64,000 bases of DNA, taken from assembly GCA_002917075.1 (NCBI GenBank), contig NTMA01000061.1, positions 62,001-126,000 on the forward strand. The letters run 5' to 3'. The position numbers were made by a program, and so were the translations under genes. This stretch comes from Hawksworthiomyces lignivorus. Its lineage: Eukaryota > Ascomycota > Sordariomycetes > Ophiostomatales > Ophiostomataceae. Under the pieces are notes generated by a model. That model did not search any database. It had not been told where the DNA came from and saw nothing but the letters and a program-made list of their open reading frames with translations. Within the stretch, counting starts at the first letter, position 1; the number at the start of each line of letters is the position of its first letter. This document shows, one piece after another, positions 1 through 12,003 of this stretch.

Positions 1-3000
1 GGTCTAGGGAACACTGTATTTGCCTCTGCTCTTTTTGCAGCGCTTGTTGTTTGTGAGCGCCGTACGGAGTATAGCCTGGGTGTTTTCCTTCGGCTTTCCT
101 CCGGCCTTGACTACGTACTCCGTACAACCGCCCTACTTCAGTCACCTTCCAACGATGCGCGCCAGGGCATTTACATACACCGTCGGTTGGGGCATCGAGC
201 GCCACCAAACACCGTTGTTTGACGGAAGGCGATGCCGTTTTCCCTTCGAGGCCTGTCGGTTCTGTTTGCAAGGATTGCTATTCGCTCACACATTGTGCTT
301 GGCCCCCTTTTTTTGCCAACGTCGTCGTTCTATTTGCTCCCATTTTCTTCACCCATTCCGTATTATCAACAACAATGCTACCATTCTTCCTGTGCCCCCA
401 TTTCGATGGCACTTTTTGCCCTTTCTCAGGCCCATGTCGGAGTACTTTTGAGTTTTCACCACACGAGGTCTCTCTGTTTCAGATTGCACCAGCTTGCCCA
501 GAATAGAATTATCTTGAGAATTGCGTTTCTGGTCCTCGTCTTCTGGCAGCTTTCATTGGACCTTGTACGGTGTTGCCCTGACTTCGCCCTTTAGCGCAGT
601 TCGGGGCACGTAGCTACATAGATAGGCTGTCTATAACGTGTACGAGTATACATGTTGTGGGGCGAGTGAGCGAGACTAATACGGAGCAGGGGAGAGAGGC
701 AGAGTGTTTGTTGACTGGTGCGGCTCGAGATGAAAACGCTGCAGGCTCGAAGGCTCTGCCACCAAAAAGTACTAGTGTTCCCGGCAACATGGTCATGGTG
801 TTCCTCTTCCAGGCCCCAAACTTAGCGTCCAACTTATTATCTTTCCGCACTTCTTGTGTCCTCATATCCCTATCGTACGTAGAGCGTAGCACTGGTGGAG
901 TACGAATACGTAGAAAACACATAATATCCACCGTCATTTTCCGCTCTTCTTTCCGCTCAGCTCTGAGGCTAATGCACGCCTTCCTCGTCTTTTTCCATCT
1001 CTCTGCGGAGAACACGGGCTTTTTTTCCTCTTTTCTGCCTGGCCCCCTTGACTAGAGAGGAGCGTTGACGCGGCTCTGCCAGCTGGCTCATCTCCTTCTC
1101 CCTTCTGCATCAGCGCTAACACAAAATCATCGTGGAAGAGGGGAAATTTGACTTCTTGTTTTGGCTAAGTCAACCAGACATGAGCCGTCCGTTGGATGAG
1201 GCTTTTCGGCTGGTTTTTTCTTCGTATCCGGGAGAGGCTACTTGCACGTGCAACTGCAAGTCAAGCCTTCCAAAAATATCACAAATGGCAAGGCATTGTT
1301 GAAATGAGAGAGGATATGCGGGATATGTGGGATTTGGGTGATCCAGAGCTCGCTACATAGCAGAGAGGACGTTGAGAGCGGCGGCCTTTTAATCTAGCAG
1401 ACGTGTCACCATTTGATCTTCGCCCCTTGCTTCGCTGCCGCGGCCAGGGAACGGCTACTGCTTAGGCGGAGTCTAGAAGCGAGCCAGCACGAGCAAAAGA
1501 GCTCGAGTTGCCGGTATGGGAATCTTAGGCCGAGCTCTGGCAGGTCGGGGAAACAGGCGATAAGCGGTGGGCCTGGAGAGCCTCACCGGATCCTGGGGCG
1601 AGAAAAGCTACGAAACTCGCCCGACTCGCCTGACAGCAAGTGGCCTCGCATCTAGACCCTGCGAACCGCCTCGGAACGAAGATATGGCTCCGGGACCGAC
1701 TCAGTTCGATCCAACCGAGCCTCATAGAACGCCTCTTCAGCCCCAGGACCCCCTTGTTTTCTGTTTGTGTCTGTGATTGCCTGGTTCGTCGTCAAATTCC
1801 TCATTCTCTTGCAAGTGCTACCGACCAGATACGAAATAGCTCAATGACAAAAAGTCTTGTCTACCTCGGAGATATGAGCTATGCAGGCCGGCAGAGGGTT
1901 TTCGTCTTGAGTAAGGCATGACACAATCTTAAAACCCTAAATTAAGCATGAAGTACAGCTTCTGGCCATCACACTTCGTCACACAACTTGGTCACATTTG
2001 GCAGACGATTCGCCAGCTGTGGACAGGACAAAACACACCCAAATACAGCTGTGCCGCCTTCCGTGCCAAGAAAACTTTGACCAACATCCCAAGAAAGAAT
2101 GTGAAGGGCCCAAAGAAATGAAGACCCTGCTGCTTTTGCGTACACATCATTCTGTGCTTTGCTGTCGTGCGTGCGGAGAAGGAGAACGCCTCAGCTAAGC
2201 CGTTTCTCGACTACTCGTATAAAAAACGGATGGGAAAAAACGGCTGATGGTGGAGAAACGCATCTCCTGCAGACCAAGCTGAACTTGTACTTTGACCGTA
2301 GCTTGGTTGAACACAGTTTCTCAGCCCCTCGTCGTAACGGAGCTGATGATAAGTCGCGAGGAGTCCAAGAAGAGCAACCGTTTCGAGGCGCTACACACCC
2401 ATTTTTTTTCTTTTCTTTTTTTATATATAAAAAGGGCTCAATCGAAGTGCGAGTGTGTGTGTGTGTATACGTTTGTTACCTGAGATGGTGTGGAGCGATG
2501 GTGGGTGGCTTTCTCTTCCCCTTCGCTGGACGCGCCGGCACGCGAAGCGCCAAAGGGCTCATCGCTTCATTTACACACTCACTTTCTACTGGACTCCGTC
2601 CGGACGGGGAACCCCCGCTTGTGCACATTTCTCTAGCCTAGTCGCCAAATCTGGTATTCTGCAGTCTAAATACAGACAGCAAAAAGACAAACCCCTGTAG
2701 CCACAATACCCGTTTTGGAAATGCCACCTCTGTTTTCTTCATCTCTCTCTCTCCCTTTTTTTTTGTGCAGATGAGTCTAAGTCGAGGGTGGTGGAGCCCC
2801 TTTTAAAATCTCACGGCAATGATAGAAGGCTGGATAAACCAACAACCGCAAATGTGACAGGAGAGCCATTAATCTATCTTGTGCACTTGCTCGTGGTGGT
2901 CCTAGAAGAAGACAACCACGGCACTACATATCGCTTGTTTTTCGGATGAAAAGAAGAGTTAGACCTTTCTGCTTAGGTCTAGTGAGCGAATCCACCTCTT

Positions 3001-6000
3001 AGATCCGAGGAAAAAAGCCGTTGAACCCCCCCTAAGTTTGGTGCTCTACCCCCTTTTTTTCGCTTGCCTCCATTTCTCACGACAGTTTTCCCGCCGCTCT
3101 CTCGCCAAAATGCACAGGCGGCGACGCTACGGAGTACACCGTACGCTATACCTGCAGGGCTAAGGATGAAATGAGAATACGCCCGGCACGACAGACGAGA
3201 AATTAGCTATCACCCACACTCTTCGTTAGCTGGAGTTCACGAGAATATCATGATGCTCTGGGTTGGGCTCTCTCGGAACAAGCCATTCGTGTGACCATAC
3301 GTGCCAACGGACCCGCAAGCTCCCAGAGAAACGTGTAGAGTGAAAATTGGCTTGCTGCTCTGATTAGTGCCCATCGTCGCCGCATCGTGGTAAAGCGTTG
3401 GGTGGAGCGCGATGGTTGCTAAGTTCAGTGCTGCAGCGTCCCGGAAGAGGCTTAAAGGCTTGCAGCTCAAGGCATTCTCCATGCTTATGTCCCTATATCC
3501 GTCTCTCTCCTATTTTTTTTGTTGATTCTTTGGATTTGAACAACTTGGGGGAGCTATCTTGATGGTACGCCTAGCGTGGGGAGCGGAGCGCAGCTAAGAG
3601 AGTGAACCGGACCACCAAACAGGCGGACGAAATGCCGTCGTCAGACGCAGCCGTTTGGTGCGAGACATGTGCGAGGCGAGACGGTTTGATATGCTGCAGT
3701 CCTTACATCGTAATTGCTATCTTGGGTGCATGCGGCGGCCGGGCGTAGGTTTTCGTTTTCTCCGTCTCTCCTCTTGCTAACAGTCTCTTATCATGGATGA
3801 GGCTTTTGATTGCCAACGAGCAGAGACGCTCGACCGCGTCTTGTGATGGTGATGAAACGCAGCCGCCGCTTGGTTCCTAACACGAAAGCAGACTAAGCGG
3901 AGTCGTTGATTTTGGGCTGGTGCCACATCGAACCGCACCTTAGACTGCATCTGCGTATGTATGCACTACGCCCTACGCCCATCTATCCTCCATCCTGCGC
4001 CTCGCAGCCAGGGAAAGGAGAGTAAACAAAAAGCGGGCATATTTTGCATGGACTTACATGCAAGCTGCCTTTCGACCCTTGGGTTGTCTTGGAGGATGCC
4101 CAAACTCCACTTAATGCTCTCCTGGAGGATCGTGCTCGAGCTGTTTCTTTGTTCTTGGAATGCCTGCCATCCTTGAAAGCAGCCAGGACTAGTTTTTTCC
4201 AAACGAAGGGATCCCTTGACGAGCATCCATGCGCCAAGACATGACCATTTTCTCGCTTCAAGTTTTGTTGGCGTTTACGACATTTTCTTGCTTCTAACTT
4301 GCTGAAGTCTTCCATATCAGACATCGCCCTGGTTCTTTGAGAACAAAGGGACCTTTGTTACAGACAAAGCATTTCTGCCGAGAGTTTTTTTTCGTTTCCC
4401 TTGCTACTGCAGAATTTGTCCCTAAGTGGTGATATTCTTCCAGGTAGCTCGTGTCTGACAGAAACAAACAGGTAATGGGTATGAAGGGCCTGGCCAGGAA
4501 CTAACCCAACACGGTAGCAGGAAGTGCTGTTGCGCAATGAGTTGAGGTTTGGGTGTTAACACCCCAGCTTCGATTCCTTATTCCTGCTGCCTGCGGATGA
4601 CGCGTTTGCTTCTATTGTACAGCCATTGATTGGCATTGGCAATTGTAAAAAAGCCAGAAAAAGCTTTGAGCTTTGATGCGTGCCCGGAGCCGAGCAGTCC
4701 ACAAGGACCTTGGGAGAAGAGGTTCTTTGTTTTCCTTTCTATCCCTCTACTTCATCGTAGTAGTCACCTACAGCCTTCTCTGCCGTATTACGAATTCTCA
4801 TTTCACGTTTGTGTGCTCTTTTTCTGGTCCACCTTATTTAATTTCTTCTTGTCTATGTGGCTTGCCTTTTTAAATTCTTCCCCTGTTAAGGTCCAAGGAC
4901 ACACAGGAGGAATGTGCAAGGGGGAGGAAAAGCCGGGAGAGGAAAATTTAGAGACAGACTCATAAAGAATACCAGTTAAGCCACTGTTATGTATGAGACA
5001 TAACCTATTATCGTGAGCCATCTTCTCTTGCCAAGAAGGCCACGAACAACTTCGTGTGAGAAGAAAAGCTGCTCGATTACTAGACGTGTACTTTTGTTGT
5101 CGCAAAGGGAGCAAAAAAAAGAAAAGGACCTTGCTCCACGGCGGGATTGCGTCCAACAATGTGTGCCGTTTGGCAATTTGACAACTCACGACTTTTTTGC
5201 AAATGCACACTCCCGCACACTCCCTCTGCATTGGAATGTGGCTGAGCTGCAAGAAGGCTCGTATATTTGCGTTTAGCTGTGCCCATCGTCACTTTGGTGT
5301 CATTTTGCAACCCTCACTGAAGGCCCAGCGATAGACTTGAGAACCCCCCAAAAAACGTCAGACGCTCGGTAACGATGATAGGACACACACAGCTCGCGGC
5401 TGCGTGCCCACTTCTCCCCAATCCGCATCGTGTGTCTGCTCTTGCCGATTTGGCAGAGGCCTAGACTCATGCACCCTCTCCCCATGAGGCATTCCACCCT
5501 TCTAGTTCACAGCTGTCCAGTTTTTCCACCTCTCTAGTGCTCAGTTACTTGGCACACACCCGACGCCTTCCGACGACGACCACCTCGTCCCAGCTCTTCC
5601 GCAGCCATAGAAGCAGTGAAGACGCAGACAGCTGCCGCGCCGCGACGAGCGCGCCAGACCTCTCATTTGCGGCTTTTGCCCCCCCATGCATTAGACAGAG
5701 TGAGCACACAGCCAAGCCCGGTAGGGCTGACGTCTGCTCAGCTTCTTTGAGCATCAAGAAAATGTGAGGCGGGGGATTCAGCCCTACAGGAATGCGATCA
5801 ATGACGTTGGGCTCTTGCAAACAGGACGCGGCTAAAGAAGCAAAGGCCGCTCTCTGGTCATGAAGACCACCAGATGCCGCAGCTGGTGTGCTTTAGCTTC
5901 GGGCTCAGGCCATATGATCACCTCTCTTCTACCAAAGAGACGGCAGGCCATCGGCAGGACTGTCTTGGAAAACCGCGAGGTGGAAATTCGCCTTGGCGGC

Positions 6001-7508
6001 ATTTGAGGCCAAAATCTGCTCCGACGGTGCATCTTATTTCGCCTTGGTCATATTCCCCGAATGCGTCATGCTTTTTTTTGTTTGTTTATTTATGAGTTTA
6101 TTTTTTTTTTTTTTGTTAGAAGAAAAGAACAACTCTAGTGCCTAGCCGGGAAAATTTCCGAACTAATAGCTGACGTTAGAAACGGTGGAATTGATCTGCA
6201 AGACGACCGTTGTAAAAGTGAACACAGTAGGGGATTTTAGCTAGAAAAAAACAGTCTCTTGTATTCTCGTAGGGTAGTACCTACTGCTAAGGCCTAGTAT
6301 GACACGAGGAACGTTTGACCGTCGGTCCAACTGTTTGCCAAAGAGCAAAAAAAAAATCGTGGATATGTTAGCGCAGAGAACGGAAGGCTGTAAGACTCCG
6401 CGCGTGGGCGAGATGGCGAGGCAGGCCTACAATTCGCTTCTTCGCTGCTCGCGCTGGTGCTTGGCGGCAGTTAAGTCGGGTTTACTTGGCATCTGGCATG
6501 AAAGGCCAAAGGGTCTAGGGAGGAGCTAGAGGATACAAGGCGTCCTTTAGAGCCAAAGCCGGCCGATCTCGAAAGCAGCGGACGCGCCTCGTTTTTTAGT
6601 TTCGGTGTGCTCGGTCTGGCTTCCATTTTGGCCAAATGAGCCCGTCTTCACTGGCGCCGTCACTGAGAAATCTGCTCACGTATCAATCATGAAAAAGAGG
6701 CAGCTCCTCGTCCCTACCGATCCTATCGATGGCAGCGCTTGCGTGCTCTCTTCCACGCCGTTGAGACAGTCCGGCTGCCAAGGCACTCTATAATAGAAGG
6801 CTCCGAGGAGCTAGAGAGAGGCTGCACCCCCCTCCCCTTTGTATCTCTTTTGATACCTTTGCTACGCGCATGACATGAACTTGTCGCCTCTCGCGTCTCT
6901 TATGGGCGGCTTTTTAACATATTTAGTAACAAAGAACGCTGTGGAGCGGATTCACGGCCAAGCCGACATTACCCCTCGGTCGCATGGTGTGTTGACGTTC
7001 TCTCGTCTTGGCCTCAACAAACTCTGTTTTGCTGCGTGATTTCACATGGATTTGTTGATTAGTTCTGTTGCTACGCTAGAAGGGCTTCTCGAGTGATTTC
7101 TGGTCCTTCGGATGGCCATTCTTTCTTTGAATTCAATAGAAAATTGATTTCTGATTCTCGTTTACTTTCGTGCCGTACGACAAATTGCATACAAAGAGGG
7201 CTAACATCATAGAAGACCAGATTATCTCGTAAACCTTATGCTTCCGTTATCCTGGGGGTATTCGTCCTTCCTTATTACCAATCAATCTCTGACCTTGAAA
7301 CAAAATAGAAACAAGTGACGCCGTCGTTAAAGCACAAAGCGCGCCCTAGGAGCGATCGTCTGCCTGTGCTGCTGTAGACGAAGATTATGTGTATGCAATG
7401 CTGAAGTAGAAAAAAAAAAAGAGAATGCGGCATGCAACTCGGCCATGTTTCGCACGAAAGCTCGTAAATGTAATTAAATAAAATAAAAGATTTCAAAACT
7501 CTTCAGCG
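1..7508. other. Long gene-free region
   Basis: About 7.5 kb with only short overlapping open frames, no conserved motif and no spliceable frame that I can support. It contains many pyrimidine-rich tracts (for example just before 2769 and around 3750), a TATA-like stretch at 2422-2436, a TG repeat at 2453-2466 and a 14-T run at 6101-6114. Three copies of the 9-mer TACGGAGTA or its complement lie at 63, 116 and 3128. It may be the promoter and long 5' leader of a gene to the left, or it may carry non-coding transcripts. The sequence alone does not decide. Confidence 0.6.
2453..2466. repeat. (GT)n microsatellite
   Basis: A short pure GT dinucleotide run next to a TATA-like A/T stretch at 2422-2436. 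It lies in non-coding sequence. Confidence 0.8.
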
Positions 7509-10500
7509 TTATGAGGTCGGTGGAGACGTGGGTGGTGAAGTCTGGTCCTCGCCGTTGGCGCTCGGTTCTGGGACTGCTGCAGCTGCGTCAATTTCTTTTC
7601 TCAACGTATCCGTAGATGCTGACATCTCCGTCATCGGCGTCGATACCGCGGCTGCGGCGGCGGCAGCGGCAGCAGCGGCGGCAGCAGCGGCAGCAGTTGC
7701 AGTGGAGGCGGCGGAGTTGATGTGGCTGATGGACAGGGAGGACGCCACGGACGAGCTCACGTCGCTAGGAGTCGACGGCTCCACGACGCGGTTGCGAATG
7801 CCCATGATCCACTCGTGCTGTAGCAGCTCGATGGCCGTGGCGCACTGGTGAGAGTCGCTGCGGAAGCAGCACCGCAAGAAGTCGATGCCCTGCGGGCTCA
7901 GCTGGTCGGCCGTCGGCAGCTGCGGTGGGTTGCCCTGGGCGATGTTGTACATGATGGCATACTCGTTGTCCAGGTTGCCCCAGGGCCGGCGGCCCGTGGC
8001 CATCTCGAGGATGACGCAGCCTAGGGACCAGACGTCGACGGCGCCAAAGTGGCTCGGCGTCTCGCCCTTGATGACCTCTGGCGACATGTACATGGGCGTG
8101 CCCGTCATCGAGCGGTTGGCGGGCCGCGACATGGGTGTCATGACGTTCATGTCAAAGGTCAATGTGCGGCCGTGCCGCGCGAGGACCTTGGCGGCGCCGA
8201 AGTCGACATACTTGATGATGCCGTTGTGGTCTAGGAGGATGTCTATTTGCAGTTAGCATATGGCATTGGCAGATGTGTTGGGTGTGTCAGATTTGTTGGA
8301 TATTTCGTGGAAATGGTAGATAGGGAGGGTCAAAAAACAGTTGGACGCCGAATCACTCACTCTCTGGCTTGATGTCGCGGTGGGCAATCTTGATCTCGTG
8401 TAGATAGGCCAGGCCCTCGAGCAGCTGCAGCGCGTAGACCATGATGACCTGCTCGTCTTCGATGCGGCCGTGCTCCAGCAGGCTGGCCAGCGAACCGCCG
8501 GAGCAGAACTCCATAAAGATGTAGACGCGGTCGCGGTGGACCTCGATGCCGTAGTAGGAGACGACGTTGGGGTGGTCGAGCGACTCGAGCACGCGCATCT
8601 CGTCCTTGATCTGCGTGGCGATCTGCGGGATGAGCTTGGGGTCCTGCAGGCGGATCTCCTTGACAGCCATGAGCTGGCCGTTGTCGAGGTTCATGGCGGC
8701 GTAGACGTTGCCAAAGGTGCCGCCGCCGACAAAGTAGCCCTGCTGCCAGCGCATGGTGAAGTTGGTGGCGGTCGAGGACAGATACGCCAGCGACCGGTCC
8801 ACCTCGTTGGACACCTCGAGCACGCGGCCCAGCGAGGACCGCTGCCCCAGGATGGCCTTGCGCACCTCGTCGAGCTGGTTCAGCTCTTCGAGGCGGTGCT
8901 CGGCGACGTACTTGGCGGCCTCGTCGTCGTTGAGGAGCCTGCCCTTGTCGAGCCGCTTGGAGCCGATGGAGGCCTCGAGGCGCTGGCGCTCGGCCTGAGC
9001 TGCGATGGTCGACCGGGCACCCATAATGTCAAAGTGCGAAATCAGCAGCGACATGCAGCCCGAGACACGGTCCCGCAGCTGCGCGTACTCGGCCTCGGTC
9101 AGCCCCAGGATGTGGCGGCCGCGCGTCATGCCCGTGGCGAACTCGAGCGCCAGCACGGCCCACCGGAAGGTGCGGCGGTCGGACGTCACGCAGTCTTCGC
9201 AGATGAAGTTGACCCAGTCCAGCGCCAGCTTGGTGAGCTTGATGTTGTTCATCTGGCGCCGGTTGCTGTCCATGTAGAGCATCGAGCGCTGGCCGAACTC
9301 GGTGGCGAAGACGAAGCAGGTCTGGATCAGGTCCTGGCAGTTCTCGCCCTTGGTCTGGCGCCGGATCTTCTCCACGCTGTCCATGAACGTGTTGGACAGC
9401 TTGTAGGCGGTGCGGCGGATCTCGGTCATCTTGGCGTTGACCTTTTTCAGGTTGGAGCGCTGCTCGACCACCAGGTCGAGGTGCACGTCTACGGTCTCCA
9501 GGAAGGCCTTGCGCGCCATGACCAGGCGGCCCTGCGAGCCGCCGGCGATGAGGCGCAGGTGGCCCGTCTTGAGATCGAGGGGCTCTTCGCGCACGGGCAG
9601 GGCGACGCGCTGGCCGTACCACACGGGGTTGCCCTCTGGGCGGATGACCAGCACGTAGGGGTCGGTCGGGTCCTCGACAACCTGCTCGTAGGACGTGCGG
9701 CTCATGATGGACTGGATCTCGTCGTGGCGGCTGACCAGCGACGGCGAGGCGATGAGGATGACGCCCTCGTGCTCGAGGCTGTGGGTGTAGACCTGGAAGT
9801 GGCCCGAGTCGACGAGGCGGTCGAAGAAGAGGTCGATGCTCTCCTCGGTCATGGCGATGCTGAAGTCGCAGGCGTTCTCGTAGTTGTCGCTCAGGCGGCG
9901 CGAGAAGCGCTGCAGCATGCGCTGGCGCACGCGCACGGAGTCGAGCAGCGCCTTGTAGCGCTTGCTCATGTCGACGACGCTCTCCTTGGGGCGGCGCTGC
10001 AGCTCCTTCTCAAACGTCTGGCTGAGGCGGTTGAGGGCCTTGAAGGTCAGCGAGCTGAACTGCTCGGCGACCTCGACGTCGCCGTGGTACAGGTGGCTGC
10101 CGATCTCGTTGGCGAACTCCCACTCCTGGAACAGCAGCTCGGCTTCCTTGAACGTGTTGCGGTTGCCGCTGAGCTTCCAGTTGAGCATCTTGAAGTAGTA
10201 CTTGAGGGCGTCGAGGATGGCCTGGTCAAAAGACTCGTCGATCCAGGTCGGCAGCTCCCAGCCGGGCTCGGGCTGCGAGATGGTGACGAACTCGCGCTTG
10301 ATCTTGATGGACAGGTTCAGGAGGACCTGGAACTGGGCGATCATCTGGTCCTGCATGAGGACGTTCTGGCGGGCCGACTCCTTCATCTTCTTAGCGTAAG
10401 CGAGGCGGACCTTGACGATCTCTTCGATCAGGCGGGTCGGGAAGCTGATGAGGGTGAGGAGGTCCTCGACGTGCGAGGGCAGGTGGCGTATGCGGAACTC

Positions 10501-11887
10501 GGCGGAGCGCAGAATCAGCGTGTCCTTGGCCTTGAGGATGGTCCGCGAGATGCCGTCCAGCATGCTGCGGCGGTGGCTGCGGCCCTCTTCTTCGACGTGG
10601 TCGTGCAGGGAGCGCAGGCCCTCCTCCTTGAGCAGGCGGTCGAGGAAGGAGGACTCGTCGCTCAGGCCGTTGCCGCTGGGCGACTTTTCCCGCGCGCGCG
10701 TGAAGTCGAGCTCGTCGTTGCCGACCCAGTTGCGCAGGATGGCCAGCTGGGTGTTGATCATGTCGGTAGTGTTGCTCCACGAGACGATGGTGTCGCACGA
10801 CTCCTCGTAGAGGGTAGTCGCTGCGGTCTTGTGGGCGGCCAGGAAGGCGGCGCGAGTCGGATAGAGGCCCTCGGCCTTCTCGATCTTGCTCAGCACCTCG
10901 CGCACCTGCTCGGCGGGCGGCTTGCCGGCGTCGCTCTCGCCTTCGACGCGGAAGTTGATAATGTCATCGATCATGCGGTCGATCTTGCTGCGGGCCTCCT
11001 CGATTAGCCGCCGCTGGACGGAGAGCTGGCGGCCGTACGTCTTGGACCGGATGCCTACCCACATCTCGGCCTTATGGGCGACCTTGCCGCTGTGCTCCTC
11101 GGCGGAGCCGATGAGGCGCTTCTTTTCTTGCCGCACCACGTCGCCCGTCAGCACGGCTTCCAGCATGCCGTGCCACTCGAGCCGCTCGCGGTTGGAGGCG
11201 TCCCGGATGTCTTCCTCGGTGGGATGCAGATCGGCGTAGTTGTAGAACAGGATGGCCTCTTGGTCATAGCGGTCGTCGAACGGGCCTTCCGAAGAAGGGG
11301 TCTCGCCCTCCGAGTCGGAGTCGGCATGCTGCCCGTCTGCGCTGCCCATATTGTCGAAGTAGCCGGCAGTGTAGTCTTGCTCGCGCAGTCGCTTTATGTA
11401 CTCGCGCTCCTGGGCACGGTACGTCGAGCCGCTGGCGAGCTGCCGTGGCTTGGCAGCTGGCACTCTTGTTTCGGGACCGGCTATGGCGGCAAAGGGGGAC
11501 TGTGCGGTAGGTCGGCGTTGTGGTTGATAAGTGTTCGAGACAGTCCTGCCAGGGCCAGACGGCCGCTGGGGCCATTGGGCGTCGTTGCCATTGGGTGAGC
11601 TGCTAGAGTAGAGACCGCTTGCCTCTGGTGCGGACGCTCCTCCTCCCCCGCTTCTGATGTTGACGCCGCCACCACCGCCTGCGCTGTTAGCCGCAGGGAG
11701 CCCTGTCTGTGCGATGTTGTTCATCATTGCAACAATGCTACTGTTGGGACCTCCTGAGCTCGAGCCGCGGTGGGTTCGGGGTAGCCCGCTCAGGGATAGA
11801 AATGTCGGAGATATAATGGGGGTGGTAGAAGTGATGGAGGCCTGGTCTGTGGATAATGTCAGGTTCTCGGAATCGGGCTGGTGAGAC

Positions 11888-11919
<32 letters not shown>

Positions 11920-12003
11920 TCTGTACGCTTTGGCCTTGTCAGGCCGCACGCGGTCGTCTTCGGCATGTGCGAACCGGACACGAGGCGACGATTCGGATGG
12001 CAT
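7509..12003 (-). CDS. ssk2: HOG-pathway MAP kinase kinase kinase (Ssk2/SskB/OS-4 type)
   Basis: MAPKKK that relays osmotic and fungicide stress from the Ssk1 response regulator to the Pbs2 MAPKK. Two exons, 12003-8361 and 8242-7509, flank a 118-bp GT-AG intron that splits the Asn codon of HRDIKPEN. The product is about 1458 aa. The N-terminal half is low-complexity with a polyglutamine run near residue 30. A long conserved Ssk2-type regulatory region follows, then a C-terminal kinase domain with Gly-loop GGGTFGNVY, VAIK-type lysine in AVKEI, HRDIKPEN, DFG in YVDFGAAK, and an activation segment GTPMYMSPEV. The C-terminal tail has an alanine run of about 17 residues. The first in-frame ATG (MPSESSPRVRF) was chosen as the start; the frame stays open upstream without an ATG. 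The long opposite-strand open frame at 8470-11007 is a GC-skew shadow. Confidence 0.93.

Noticed and set aside
4517..4588. Functional tRNA gene
   Set aside because: Acceptor stem pairs, but D, anticodon and T stems do not; G53 of the T arm is replaced by C.
8470..11007. 845-codon open frame on the plus strand
   Set aside because: It is antisense to the MAPKKK exon, low-complexity (Val/Leu/Asp/Glu/Gly-rich) and explained by GC-biased third codon positions.
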